Assembly: GCA_947381435.1 (NCBI GenBank)
Contig: CANCVE010000025.1
Span: 1 to 44,245, forward strand
Direction of reading: 5' to 3'
DNA from: Chitinophagaceae bacterium
Lineage (GTDB): Bacteria > Bacteroidota > Bacteroidia > Chitinophagales > Chitinophagaceae
Length of the DNA: 44,245 bases
Both the position numbers and the translations under genes were made by a program. Below, piece after piece: positions 24,955 through 34,008 of the stretch (position 1 is the first letter of the stretch; every line of letters begins with the position of its first letter). Under the pieces are notes generated by a model. The model searched no databases and was not told where the DNA came from. It worked only from the letters and a program-made list of their open reading frames with translations.

Positions 24955-27900
24955 TTAGGGTTGAACTGAAAGATTTGTTTGATTAACCAATAAACCACTT
25001 GCAGTTTCTCTGATAGTTACACTGTAAGTACCAGCAGCCAATGTTTTGTTTACAGTAATTGCATGACTTGCACTTCCACCTGCGTGGCTGATAGCAACTT
25101 CTTGCACTCTTTGTCCTAATACATTGTTGATAGTAACTGTGTATTTACCAGCAGCTACATTACCAAATGATACAGTAAGAGCTTTACCAACTAATGGGTT
25201 AGGGTAAACTGAAAACTGTTTACTGTTTACTGTTAACTGTGCAACATTGCTATAGCTAACTGTACCAACTTCGCTAATTGCTTTGATACGGTAGTAGTTG
25301 GTTGCGGCAGTTGTATTGTTATCAGTAGTTGTGTAAGTAGCAGTGGATGTATTCTTAGCACTTGCTTGACCTATTTTCACGAAGTTCTTAGCATCTGTTG
25401 ATTTCTCAACTTCAAATCTCGAAACTCCCTTCTCTCCTACTGTATTCCAACTGATAGTTGCAATCTTGTTGTTCAATTTTGCAGTGGCTACAATGCTGTT
25501 TACAGCTAGTGTAGTAGGTTTGAATGCAATGCTGAACCTGTTTTCGAAACTACCAGCAACTTTTGCATCTACTGTAAACTTGAAGCTGTTTAAGCCACTA
25601 GTTAAGGTTGCAGTAGTGCCTTTGTAACTATCTACTAGGTAAGGTGCAAAACCATTTGCTGAATAAGTAGTTGCATCGATATCTAATTGATAAGCTGTTC
25701 CGCTAATATTACCGATGTTAACAGGAATTTTATCAGTAGCAGTAGCAGGTAATCTACCATCAATGCTAAGCGCTTTACCCTTATCGGAGATAGATAGGTT
25801 ATCATTGTTGTTACCAAACTTGATAGCATCCTGAGGTCCGTAAGTAGCATTTGTGAATGATTCATGGAAGGCAATTGCAGCAGCATCAACATTGTTGTAT
25901 GTGTTGCTAGCATCTTGTTTCAATAAGCTAATGTAGATTTTGCTTAATGGGGCAGCAGCACCAAACACAGCAACTTTTGCAACACTTGTAGCCTTAGCAG
26001 TTTCTTTAATTACAACTGTTGGGCTAGAAGCACTTGTTTGTACAAAGAATGCCTGACCCGGTTGAATATAACCAGAGGTAGTATTGCCAGCATAAACAGA
26101 ACCCGTTAGGGCATTGTAAGCGGCATAGGTACCCGTGCTTCCAAATTTAGTATCATAATAGTAGTAGCTACCATTGATGTTGCTAGATGCACCATAAACC
26201 GTAGTAGTGCTGCTGTTAGTACCAGTTCCAGTACCCCATTGTATTGGAGCAATGTACGGATTAGCAATCATACTGAACTTACCAACAGTACCATTCAAAC
26301 CATAAGCTGATGCTTGATAGGTAGAACCAACAGATGTATTTGTAACACCACTTGTAGCATAAGTTACAGTACCTGTTATTACATTACCTGTAGAACGAAG
26401 TACAGTTGAGTTAACCATACGAAGACCAATATTGTAATAGTTTACAATTGGCGTAGTAGCTAGGTTAAAGCTTCTATCTCCTCTTACTAATACCCTGTAC
26501 CCAGTGAATGGTTCAAGATTAATTGTCTTCGTGTTATAGATACTGTCAACTTTTCCAGCAGCATATAAAGAATAAAAAGTACCATTTGAATTAGTGTATG
26601 TAAATGCAGAAGCTACACCATTGATACTATAATCTAAACCAACAGAGTTAGGTGCAGGTTGAGAACTGTAATTTGCAGCATTCGCATCAGTTGCACTTGG
26701 ACCAGTAATGAAGATACCCTTACCACTAGTAAATGCACCGCCTTCTTGCCAGTTATTGAATATAGAACCAGCATTATTAACCTGAGGTGCTAAATCTCTG
26801 TAACCACGGAAACCAGCAGGAATATAACGCTCTACTATTACGGTTCCTGAAATTGTACCAGTATTTCCACTTGTTCCATAAGCAGCAAGAGTACCTGTAT
26901 TTGCTATACTTGTAGACTTGAAGGTTACTCTGCTATTGGTAGTTAAAGCACCACTTTGTAAAGTAAGTACTCCACTAACATTAAACATATTTCCAGCAGT
27001 TACAGAAACACCACCAGAAGTATTGTTGATGGTAACATTTCCAACTGTACCTGAACCAGTGATGGTTTGTGCAGAAGTCGTATTTAGCAACAAAGTTCCA
27101 TTTCCAGAAATTGTACCGTTATTTACTAAATTACCTTGAACAGTAAAGTTAAAATTACCTAGAGCAACAGTTACATTAGTAGCAACTGTTAATTTCAAGC
27201 AGTTCAATGCCTTTGTCAACGTGTAGTTACCATTGATCGTTGCATTTTGGTCTCCCAAATCTGGATCACCATGATCCCAACTACCAACACCGTTAGTAAC
27301 AGTCCATGTAGTACTGTTTGAAGGTATTACTGCACTAGAATTAGCGCTCAGATATCCTTCGCCAGAACCATTTGTTGCAGACACTTTGAAGGTGTAACTT
27401 GTTCCGTTAGTCAGACCTGTTACATTAATGTGATAAGGAAGCGTTAAGCTAGAAACATTTGCAGAGGCAGATGTAGCAGCAGTACCACTACCGTTTGCAT
27501 AAGCATATACTTTATACGATGTAATTGCTGTAGTACCAGTATAAACAGGTGCAGAGAATGAAACATCTACAGCAGCAGAACCATCAGCTAAACTACTGAT
27601 TGACGGAGCATCAGGAAATGCTTGAGGAGTTGTATTGAAAATAACAGATAATGGGCCAATGTTTACTGGAACAACGGTAGCAGAACTAGATTTTCTCCAA
27701 GGAATAACCCTGATTGTCAATGTATTTCCATTAGTAATTAATATTGGCGTTGGGAAAACATAGTTTGTTACAGATAAATTGCCATTACCTAATCCAAAAT
27801 CATTAGTATTCACGATGGTCGAAGCACTAGTAGCAGAACTTGTATTGGTAGCCGTTGAAATCTTAGTAAAGTTTGTACCATCAGTTGAATAACCAATAAC

Positions 27901-30900
27901 ACCTTCCATACCATTACCATTTGCTAAAACAGGAATTGTAATTGCAGAAATATTGATATCCGTATTGTCTGCAGGAGTAACTTTGAAATCAATTGATTTT
28001 GCAGCAACCAATGCCAAACCAGGAGCGGTGGTTAATCCTGCAAATGTAGGATCGGCTGTAGAAGTAGAACCATCCGCAACACTACCCGGGAATACTTCAT
28101 TATAAGTTACACCATTACCATTAGTACTAGTAGTATAATTTGTAAGAGTTGGTGTAGTTGCAATGATACTTCCAGACGTGTTTGGAGTTAAAGATGCAGC
28201 AGTCCAAGTTGCTATTGCATTACCAACTATAAATGAGTTAGTTGTAGCTGTAGACAATGAAGCACCATTAGGGAACACATTAATTACGCCGATATTTTTT
28301 GTACCAGCAGTAACTACATTAGCAGCAGCAACTGTAGCTGTCAATTGAAACCCGTTTACAAAAGTGGTCGTTAATTGTGTACCATTAAAGGTAATCTTAG
28401 AACCAGTTGTGAAATTTGAACCATACACCGTAAGTGTAAAGTCTGCATTACCTGCTACCACACCCGCAGGCGATAATGCCGCTATTGATGGGGTTACATT
28501 TGTAATAGTATAGGTTTGGTTTACAGTTGAGGCAGGAACCGCTGCACCAGTATTATACACTCCAATTGCAACAGTATTGTCAGTTATTACATTACCTGCA
28601 ACAAGAGAAGCAGGAACAGCAGCTGTTAATTGTGTTGTACTAATATAAGTAGTTGTAAGCGGTGTACCATTCCAAGTAATAGCTGATTTACCATTAATGA
28701 AGTCGGTACCATTTACAGTAAGCGTGAAGGCAGTAGTATCTACTTTTGAAGTAGCAGGAGAAATACTAGTAACTGAAGGTGTTACAGGAATACCTGCAAT
28801 ATCAAAAGCAAGTGTAGTTGATGTTGGGAATAAATTACCATTATCAGCCGTTAAAGTTGCATTGAAAGCGCCACCTGAAGTAGAAACATAAGTTCCAGTT
28901 ATTTTACCTGTAGAAGCATCAAGTGAGTATCCAGTTCCTGTTAATCCACTTGCAGAATAGGTAACAGAACCCTGCGTTGTTGTTGCTGCAAGAGTGTAGA
29001 TTGGAGAACCTGCAGTATAAGTAACTGCCGCATCTCCACTAACAGTACCAGTAGCACTTGTTATAACTGGTGAAGGATAAGAAGCTGTTGAAGTACCGGC
29101 AATAACCACATTTGCAAGAGTAATTGAAGCTCCCGACATAAAGGTTGATTTACCAATAGGAATAACTCTTACACTGATAGTTGAACCAGCAGGAACTATG
29201 ATTGGTGTAGTATAACTAAATATATAGGTAGAACCTGTAGGAATGAATCCTGAACTACCCACAATATCAGTAAATGTAGAAAAATTGTTTAAAGAGTAAG
29301 CAACCCTAAAGCTTGTACCTTGAGTGGTTGTACTATTTGTAAATGGAATAGTGATATTTCTAACTGTGAAATTATATCCAGCATTAGCAGCAGCATCAAA
29401 TTGAATATATCTAGATGCAGCATCACTGTTAATACCAACAAAATTGCTGTTGATAGTAACTGCATCAGCAGGCCAAGTTGTAACTGTACCAGATAATGAT
29501 GGTGTATACCTCATACCTGTAGCACCACTAGTAGTAGTATTGAATATTGCGTTTGCATTACTTGTATTAATTGGTAGGATACTAGTAGACCCTGAAGTAT
29601 TTGATAATGTTCCACCAGTAACATTTGATGCAGAAATTGGCGCACCTGTACCAGTAACAAGAATTGTAGCACCAGATAATGCAGTAGTTGGCGTAGATGA
29701 AACAACAAAGTGTGTAGCATCTGTAATGCTTGTTACAGTAGTACTTGCTGCAAAGGCACCTGTACCTGATGAAACTGTAACTACAGAACCTGTTGGAAGA
29801 CCTACTGTACTTGCACATGTTACAGTAGTAGTAGAACTACTTGCCGCAGTCAAGGTCATAGTAGAACTAGCATTGAACGCCCAAGCCGCACCAGCACTAT
29901 AAACAGTGAATGTTTGAGTAGCTGCTGAAGCATGTGTAATATTTGCACCAGTATTGGTTACTCCTACTGCATTTGTTCCAGCTACTGTTAATAGGGAAGA
30001 GGACAATGTTGCAGTAAGTGAGGTAGCAGAAACATAAGTAGTGGCTATTGGTGTACCATTCCAAGTAATGGAAGAAAGCCCAGATAGGAAGTTGGTACCT
30101 GTTACAGTTATTACAGATGTATTTGCTCCAGCTACTGAAGCTACTGGAGATAAAGCAGTAACAGTAGGAGTAACAAGTGTAATTGTATAATTTGTAGTAT
30201 TAGAAGAACTACTTACTGTTAGCGGAGTTGAGGGACTAGCATTTGTACCACTATTAGTAACTCCTACAGCAACGGTAGGCGAAGATGCAGTATTAGCAAC
30301 CAAAGAAGCTGGAACTGCGGCTGTTAACTGCGTAGAACTTACAAAAGTGGTAGTTAAATTACTGCCCGCCCATGTTACGGTAGAGAAACCGTTATCAACA
30401 AAGTTGGTACCGTTTACAGTAAGTGTGAACGCCCCAAAATCTACAGCTTGTGTAGCTGGAGAAATACTTGTTACAGTAGGTACATCCAAAACAGTTATTG
30501 TTAAGGTAAATGGAGTTGAATTACTTAAACCTGAGCCAGTATTAGTTGCAGTAATGGTAACGGCGTACGACCCAGAAGTACCAGCTGAAGGCGTACCTGA
30601 AATAACACCAGATGTTGTATTTAAAGATAAACCAGATGGAAGTGATCCACTAGTAATAGCAAATAAGTTTGCAGCAGAACTTGTAGCGACAGTGTAACTT
30701 AAAGCAGTACCACCAATTAAAGCAGTGGCACTTGAAGAACTATTTATATTAGGAAAATTTCCTTCCACATAAGTAAATGACCTTGAAGCAGAGCCCGCAA
30801 CATTCACAGCATTAATGGTAATAGAGGAAGTGCTTGCAGTTCCTTGAGAAGTACCTGAAATTGTACCTGCGGTTGAGCTACTATTACTTAATGTTAACCA

Positions 30901-32766
30901 TGCTGGTTTACCAGATGAAGTAAGTGAAGTAATGTTGGTACCTGTTAATGCAATGTTCACTGCAGAACTAAGAGAGAATGTTTGATCTGCAATTGAATTT
31001 AATGTTGGCAAAGGATAAACAGAACCATTAGTACCCACTACAAATGAATTTGCTGTTGTATTTGCGGGTAATGTATATCCATTGAATCTAGCAGTAAATG
31101 GAGTTGAAGAAGTAAAACTTGATGCAGTTGCCAAGTTTCTAGTGATGTTAGCATAACCTGAAGTTCCGGTAGTTAAAACACCTAATTGAGATGTAGAAGC
31201 TATACCAGTAGCTGCTGCAGTAGCACCAAATGTAATATCTGAAACCGCACTAGCAGTTGATGAAGTAATACTCCACTCGTAAGGGATACAACTAGCACTT
31301 GTAAGAACATCGGTGGTTGTAAGAGGAGCAACTGCAACAGTAAATGATGCAGGTGAACCTGTAGTATTTGCAAAAGCTATAGGGGTATAAACACCTACAC
31401 CAGCTGTAGCTGTACTGTAACCAATAGGTACATTTATACTTGACGTAGAAGGATTAGAAACTATAACAGTACCGCCAGTAGTAGCTCCAGCAGCATAAGC
31501 TGTTGCATTAACCCCTTCTGCTATTAAAGAAGTTGTACTTCCACCAGAAGGTGAACCAGACATTGTTATTGTCTTTCCATTCAAATATATAATCCCTTGA
31601 GTAAATGTAGAGTTAGCATTTATACACAAATTATTGTTTAATGTCAAACTTTTTGAAAGAGTTGTACCACCAACCTGATTCATTACAAAATTTACAAGAT
31701 TGGTTGTACCAGGTATTGAATTATCAAAGTATGAACCAGATGCGAAGTTTATACCAGCAGAACCATTTAATGTTATGCTACTATTGCTACCTGCAGCAGC
31801 ATTTCCATTTGAAGCACTTCCTCCTCCTCTTATAGAAAGATTCTGGCTTGAACTAATTAAAATATAGCCACAAGACAGGGAATATCCATTCAAGTCAAGC
31901 AATTCACAAACAGTAGAACTATTACCTTTTATTCTACATGATGTTGGCAAACTTGAATTTCCTTGAAGTTGCACCCATGGAGAAAGTGTAATGTTTGGTG
32001 CACTAGCATTAGTAATGTTTGTGTACATTTTTTGAGCAACACTTGTTGTACCTAAAGATGCGTTACCCAAAGTAGCACCAGAGTTAACTGTTGCTGTTGC
32101 AACGCTACTTCCATTAAACTTGATAGTACTTGAATTATTTGTTCCAGTAATTGTACCTGTTGCAGCTTGACTAGCAGCAGCATTCCCAGCAAAGTTTAAA
32201 GTAAATTGTACTGTTGAAGGTCCAGTCATTGCAATTGCACCTCCTGTCATAATAAGATTACCAGTAACGCTAATAGTAGAACCCCCTGCAGAAGTAGAAG
32301 TGGCTGCAAGTGTAAGCGTACCTCCTGTACCAATAGTTAAATCACCAACAATGCTCGCTGCAAAAGTTGCTTGAATAGTTAAGCCAGTTGAAGTTCCACT
32401 AACAGTAACAGGGCCTGAAAAGGCAGAACCTGTATTATTAATTGTAGCTGTACCACCAGAAACCGTCAGAGAACCTGATGTGGCTTGAACAAAAATAGAT
32501 GCATTGGTAGTTAATGCAGCACCTACTACTATAATTACATCAGCAGAGGTAAGTCCAGTAGGGTTTGTATAAACTGTACCACCGTTAGCCGCAGCTGAGT
32601 ACAAAGTACCAGTAACAGCATAACCAGAACTAAGCGTTACTGAGCCAGTAGTACCAGTGTAATACGTAGTAGCCGAGACCACATTAAATAAACCTGCTAA
32701 TAGCAGCAGGAGTAACAGGCTGCGCTTTTTGGAGGCAGCTCCCATTTTGACAAGCAAAGTGTTCAT
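24955..32766 (-). CDS. Giant T9SS-secreted multidomain surface protein
   Basis: About 2600 residues. The frame extends to 32808 but opens with TTG; ATG at 32766 (MNTLLVKMGAASKKRSLLL) or 32775 is more likely, and TAAAAA lies about ten bases before the 32766 ATG. A signal peptide ends VVSA. The N-terminal 550 residues are Gly/Thr/Ser-rich repeats suggesting a beta-helix. Next come Ig-like putative domains (SGSLPSGLSLNTTSGVISGT), about four IPT/TIG-like domains (SISPAT, TLTVNGTDF, ITWNGTPL), and a fibronectin III domain (SYKVYAYANG, GLTNGTSYTFKVSATN). A C-terminal region has VSRFEVEKSTDAKNF and a type A sorting domain (SVYPNPLVGKALTVS). It is probably an adhesin or matrix protein; no catalytic motif was seen. 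Confidence 0.88.
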   Translation of the reverse strand: MNTLLVKMGAASKKRSLLLLLLLAGLFNVVSATTYYTGTTGSVTLSSGYAVTGTLYSAAANGGTVYTNPTGLTSADVIIVVGAALTTNASIFVQATSGSLTVSGGTATINNTGSAFSGPVTVSGTSTGLTIQATFAASIVGDLTIGTGGTLTLAATSTSAGGSTISVTGNLIMTGGAIAMTGPSTVQFTLNFAGNAAASQAATGTITGTNNSSTIKFNGSSVATATVNSGATLGNASLGTTSVAQKMYTNITNASAPNITLSPWVQLQGNSSLPTSCRIKGNSSTVCELLDLNGYSLSCGYILISSSQNLSIRGGGSASNGNAAAGSNSSITLNGSAGINFASGSYFDNSIPGTTNLVNFVMNQVGGTTLSKSLTLNNNLCINANSTFTQGIIYLNGKTITMSGSPSGGSTTSLIAEGVNATAYAAGATTGGTVIVSNPSTSSINVPIGYSTATAGVGVYTPIAFANTTGSPASFTVAVAPLTTTDVLTSASCIPYEWSITSSTASAVSDITFGATAAATGIASTSQLGVLTTGTSGYANITRNLATASSFTSSTPFTARFNGYTLPANTTANSFVVGTNGSVYPLPTLNSIADQTFSLSSAVNIALTGTNITSLTSSGKPAWLTLSNSSSTAGTISGTSQGTASTSSITINAVNVAGSASRSFTYVEGNFPNINSSSSATALIGGTALSYTVATSSAANLFAITSGSLPSGLSLNTTSGVISGTPSAGTSGSYAVTITATNTGSGLSNSTPFTLTITVLDVPTVTSISPATQAVDFGAFTLTVNGTNFVDNGFSTVTWAGSNLTTTFVSSTQLTAAVPASLVANTASSPTVAVGVTNSGTNASPSTPLTVSSSSNTTNYTITLVTPTVTALSPVASVAGANTSVITVTGTNFLSGLSSITWNGTPIATTYVSATSLTATLSSSLLTVAGTNAVGVTNTGANITHASAATQTFTVYSAGAAWAFNASSTMTLTAASSSTTTVTCASTVGLPTGSVVTVSSGTGAFAASTTVTSITDATHFVVSSTPTTALSGATILVTGTGAPISASNVTGGTLSNTSGSTSILPINTSNANAIFNTTTSGATGMRYTPSLSGTVTTWPADAVTINSNFVGINSDAASRYIQFDAAANAGYNFTVRNITIPFTNSTTTQGTSFRVAYSLNNFSTFTDIVGSSGFIPTGSTYIFSYTTPIIVPAGSTISVRVIPIGKSTFMSGASITLANVVIAGTSTASYPSPVITSATGTVSGDAAVTYTAGSPIYTLAATTTQGSVTYSASGLTGTGYSLDASTGKITGTYVSTSGGAFNATLTADNGNLFPTSTTLAFDIAGIPVTPSVTSISPATSKVDTTAFTLTVNGTDFINGKSAITWNGTPLTTTYISTTQLTAAVPASLVAGNVITDNTVAIGVYNTGAAVPASTVNQTYTITNVTPSIAALSPAGVVAGNADFTLTVYGSNFTTGSKITFNGTQLTTTFVNGFQLTATVAAANVVTAGTKNIGVINVFPNGASLSTATTNSFIVGNAIATWTAASLTPNTSGSIIATTPTLTNYTTSTNGNGVTYNEVFPGSVADGSTSTADPTFAGLTTAPGLALVAAKSIDFKVTPADNTDINISAITIPVLANGNGMEGVIGYSTDGTNFTKISTATNTSSATSASTIVNTNDFGLGNGNLSVTNYVFPTPILITNGNTLTIRVIPWRKSSSATVVPVNIGPLSVIFNTTPQAFPDAPSISSLADGSAAVDVSFSAPVYTGTTAITSYKVYAYANGSGTAATSASANVSSLTLPYHINVTGLTNGTSYTFKVSATNGSGEGYLSANSSAVIPSNSTTWTVTNGVGSWDHGDPDLGDQNATINGNYTLTKALNCLKLTVATNVTVALGNFNFTVQGNLVNNGTISGNGTLLLNTTSAQTITGSGTVGNVTINNTSGGVSVTAGNMFNVSGVLTLQSGALTTNSRVTFKSTSIANTGTLAAYGTSGNTGTISGTVIVERYIPAGFRGYRDLAPQVNNAGSIFNNWQEGGAFTSGKGIFITGPSATDANAANYSSQPAPNSVGLDYSINGVASAFTYTNSNGTFYSLYAAGKVDSIYNTKTINLEPFTGYRVLVRGDRSFNLATTPIVNYYNIGLRMVNSTVLRSTGNVITGTVTYATSGVTNTSVGSTYQASAYGLNGTVGKFSMIANPYIAPIQWGTGTGTNSSTTTVYGASSNINGSYYYYDTKFGSTGTYAAYNALTGSVYAGNTTSGYIQPGQAFFVQTSASSPTVVIKETAKATSVAKVAVFGAAAPLSKIYISLLKQDASNTYNNVDAAAIAFHESFTNATYGPQDAIKFGNNNDNLSISDKGKALSIDGRLPATATDKIPVNIGNISGTAYQLDIDATTYSANGFAPYLVDSYKGTTATLTSGLNSFKFTVDAKVAGSFENRFSIAFKPTTLAVNSIVATAKLNNKIATISWNTVGEKGVSRFEVEKSTDAKNFVKIGQASAKNTSTATYTTTDNNTTAATNYYRIKAISEVGTVSYSNVAQLTVNSKQFSVYPNPLVGKALTVSFGNVAAGKYTVTINNVLGQRVQEVAISHAGGSASHAITVNKTLAAGTYSVTIRETASGLLVNQTNLSVQP

Positions 32767-33339
32767 GTTAACCATTTTTAATTGTTGTGAAATTTTATTG
32801 AGAAGCAAAATATAAACGTATTTAATTGTTAACTATTAGGGGTTACTTTTTAGAGATTTGTGTAAATGACAAAAACCCATACTTAATAAAGACGGGTTTG
32901 AAGTGCTTTTCTTGTAGCGCAATCGTTATCATTATTTCATTTTTAGTAACCTTGTTCTTTGTAAAAATCTTAATCAAAACCTATACTTTTTTAATAAACT
33001 ATAATCAGACCAAAACTCCTCCCATTATTTTTATTAAACAAAAGGAGATTGTGCTTAAAGCTAGCCCGTGTGAACTGTTAAACTGACATTTATTATTCGT
33101 TTCATGTGTGGGTATTATTCCAATATAGCTAAACAATAGGCAAATTTGAGAATATGAATTGTGGTAACTGTCATATACTGTCCTACATTATTATACTTAT
33201 ACCTAAAACTTTTATACTTTTTTTTCTTTATTCGGAATTTTCTGCTATTTCGTTTTCGTTTTTAGCTTATAATCTGTACGTATACAAATTTATCAACAGT
33301 ACTTATAGTAAAACAATAATCTAATACCTACTTTAAAAA
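32767..33339. other. Leader and spacer upstream of giant gene, no gene seen
   Basis: AT-rich, about 570 bp. An 86-codon frame on the plus strand (32826-33086) has no recognisable features and is not called. ACTGTCATATACTGTC at about 33166 resembles CTGTCATACACTGT upstream of rhaT (about 18150); significance unknown. Confidence 0.4.
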
Positions 33340-33430
33340 GGGCGCATAAAAGTTTTTCGCTTTATAAATTATGTTGCGAATGTAGAGACGCATATCAATG
33401 CGTCTTAAAAGCGAAAATCTTTTATGCACC
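33340..33430. mobile_element. 91-bp hairpin MITE, copy 5
   Basis: Flanked by the perfect 9-bp duplication CTTTAAAAA (33331-33339 and 33431-33439). Nearly identical to copies 2 and 3, suggesting recent movement. It lies about 9 kb from the cluster of the other four. Confidence 0.9.
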
Positions 33431-33460
33431 CTTTAAAAAAGTGGCTGATGTCTCTACATA

Positions 33461-33510
33461 TATAACTTATGGAGAAGTAAGGAGTTTCAACACATAGGTT
33501 AATAGGCATG
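33461..33510. repeat. Dispersed repeat, inverted third copy
   Basis: TATAACTTATGGAGAAGTAA followed by GGAGTTTCAACACATAGG is the reverse complement of the segments at 22393-22435 and 22480-22522, with a few mismatches. It sits between MITE copy 5 and array 3. Confidence 0.7.
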
Positions 33511-33512
33511 GG

Positions 33513-33897
33513 GTGAACCATAATTACAGTAACATCGAACCCTAACTACTGTAACATCGAACCGTAACTACCGTAACATCGAACCGTAACTACTGTAACA
33601 TCGAACCCTAACTACCGTAACATCGAACCCTAACTACTGTAAGGTCGAACCGTAACTACTGTAACATCGAACCCTAACTACTGTAAGGTCGAACCGTCAT
33701 TCATGTAACATCGAACCTATAATTTGTAACATCGAACCATCACTACTGTAACATCGAACCGTAACTACGGTAAGGTCGAACCGTCATTCATCTAACATCG
33801 AACCTACAATTTGTAAGATCGAACCCTCATTCATGTAACATCGAACCCTAACTCATGTAACATCGAACCGTAACCAAAGTAACATCGAACCGTTACA
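33513..33897. repeat. 22-bp tandem array with 13-bp conserved core (array 3, about 18 copies)
   Basis: The core GTAACATCGAACC (variants GTAAGGTCGAACC three times and GTAAGATCGAACC once) alternates with a variable segment of 8-9 nt such as GTAACTACT, CTCATTCAT or TATAATTT. Most units are 22 bp; two are 21 bp. The core has no strong dyad. Stop codons occur in all frames examined. It lies immediately upstream of the flippase gene, whose ATG is 112 bp away. Confidence 0.92.
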
Positions 33898-34008
33898 GAA
33901 ATATGGAGTTAGAGATAACTTATTTACCCTATTTCAATCAATTCAAGTGTATGTTTTAAACTATTCCATTACTTTCACGCTCGGCAAGGAGCCTATCTAA
34001 TTAGTAAA

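Noticed and set aside
29444-29902. 152-residue plus-strand frame inside the giant gene
   Set aside because: Antisense shadow of a Thr/Val/Ala-rich repetitive coding region; the minus strand has recognisable domains throughout.
32826-33086. 86-residue plus-strand protein with a hydrophobic stretch
   Set aside because: AT-rich leader of the giant gene; hydrophobicity is expected from T-rich codons and there are no conserved features.
33513-33897. CRISPR array
   Set aside because: The core is only 13 bp and the spacers 8-9 nt, with spacers reused and no cas genes nearby; far below CRISPR dimensions.
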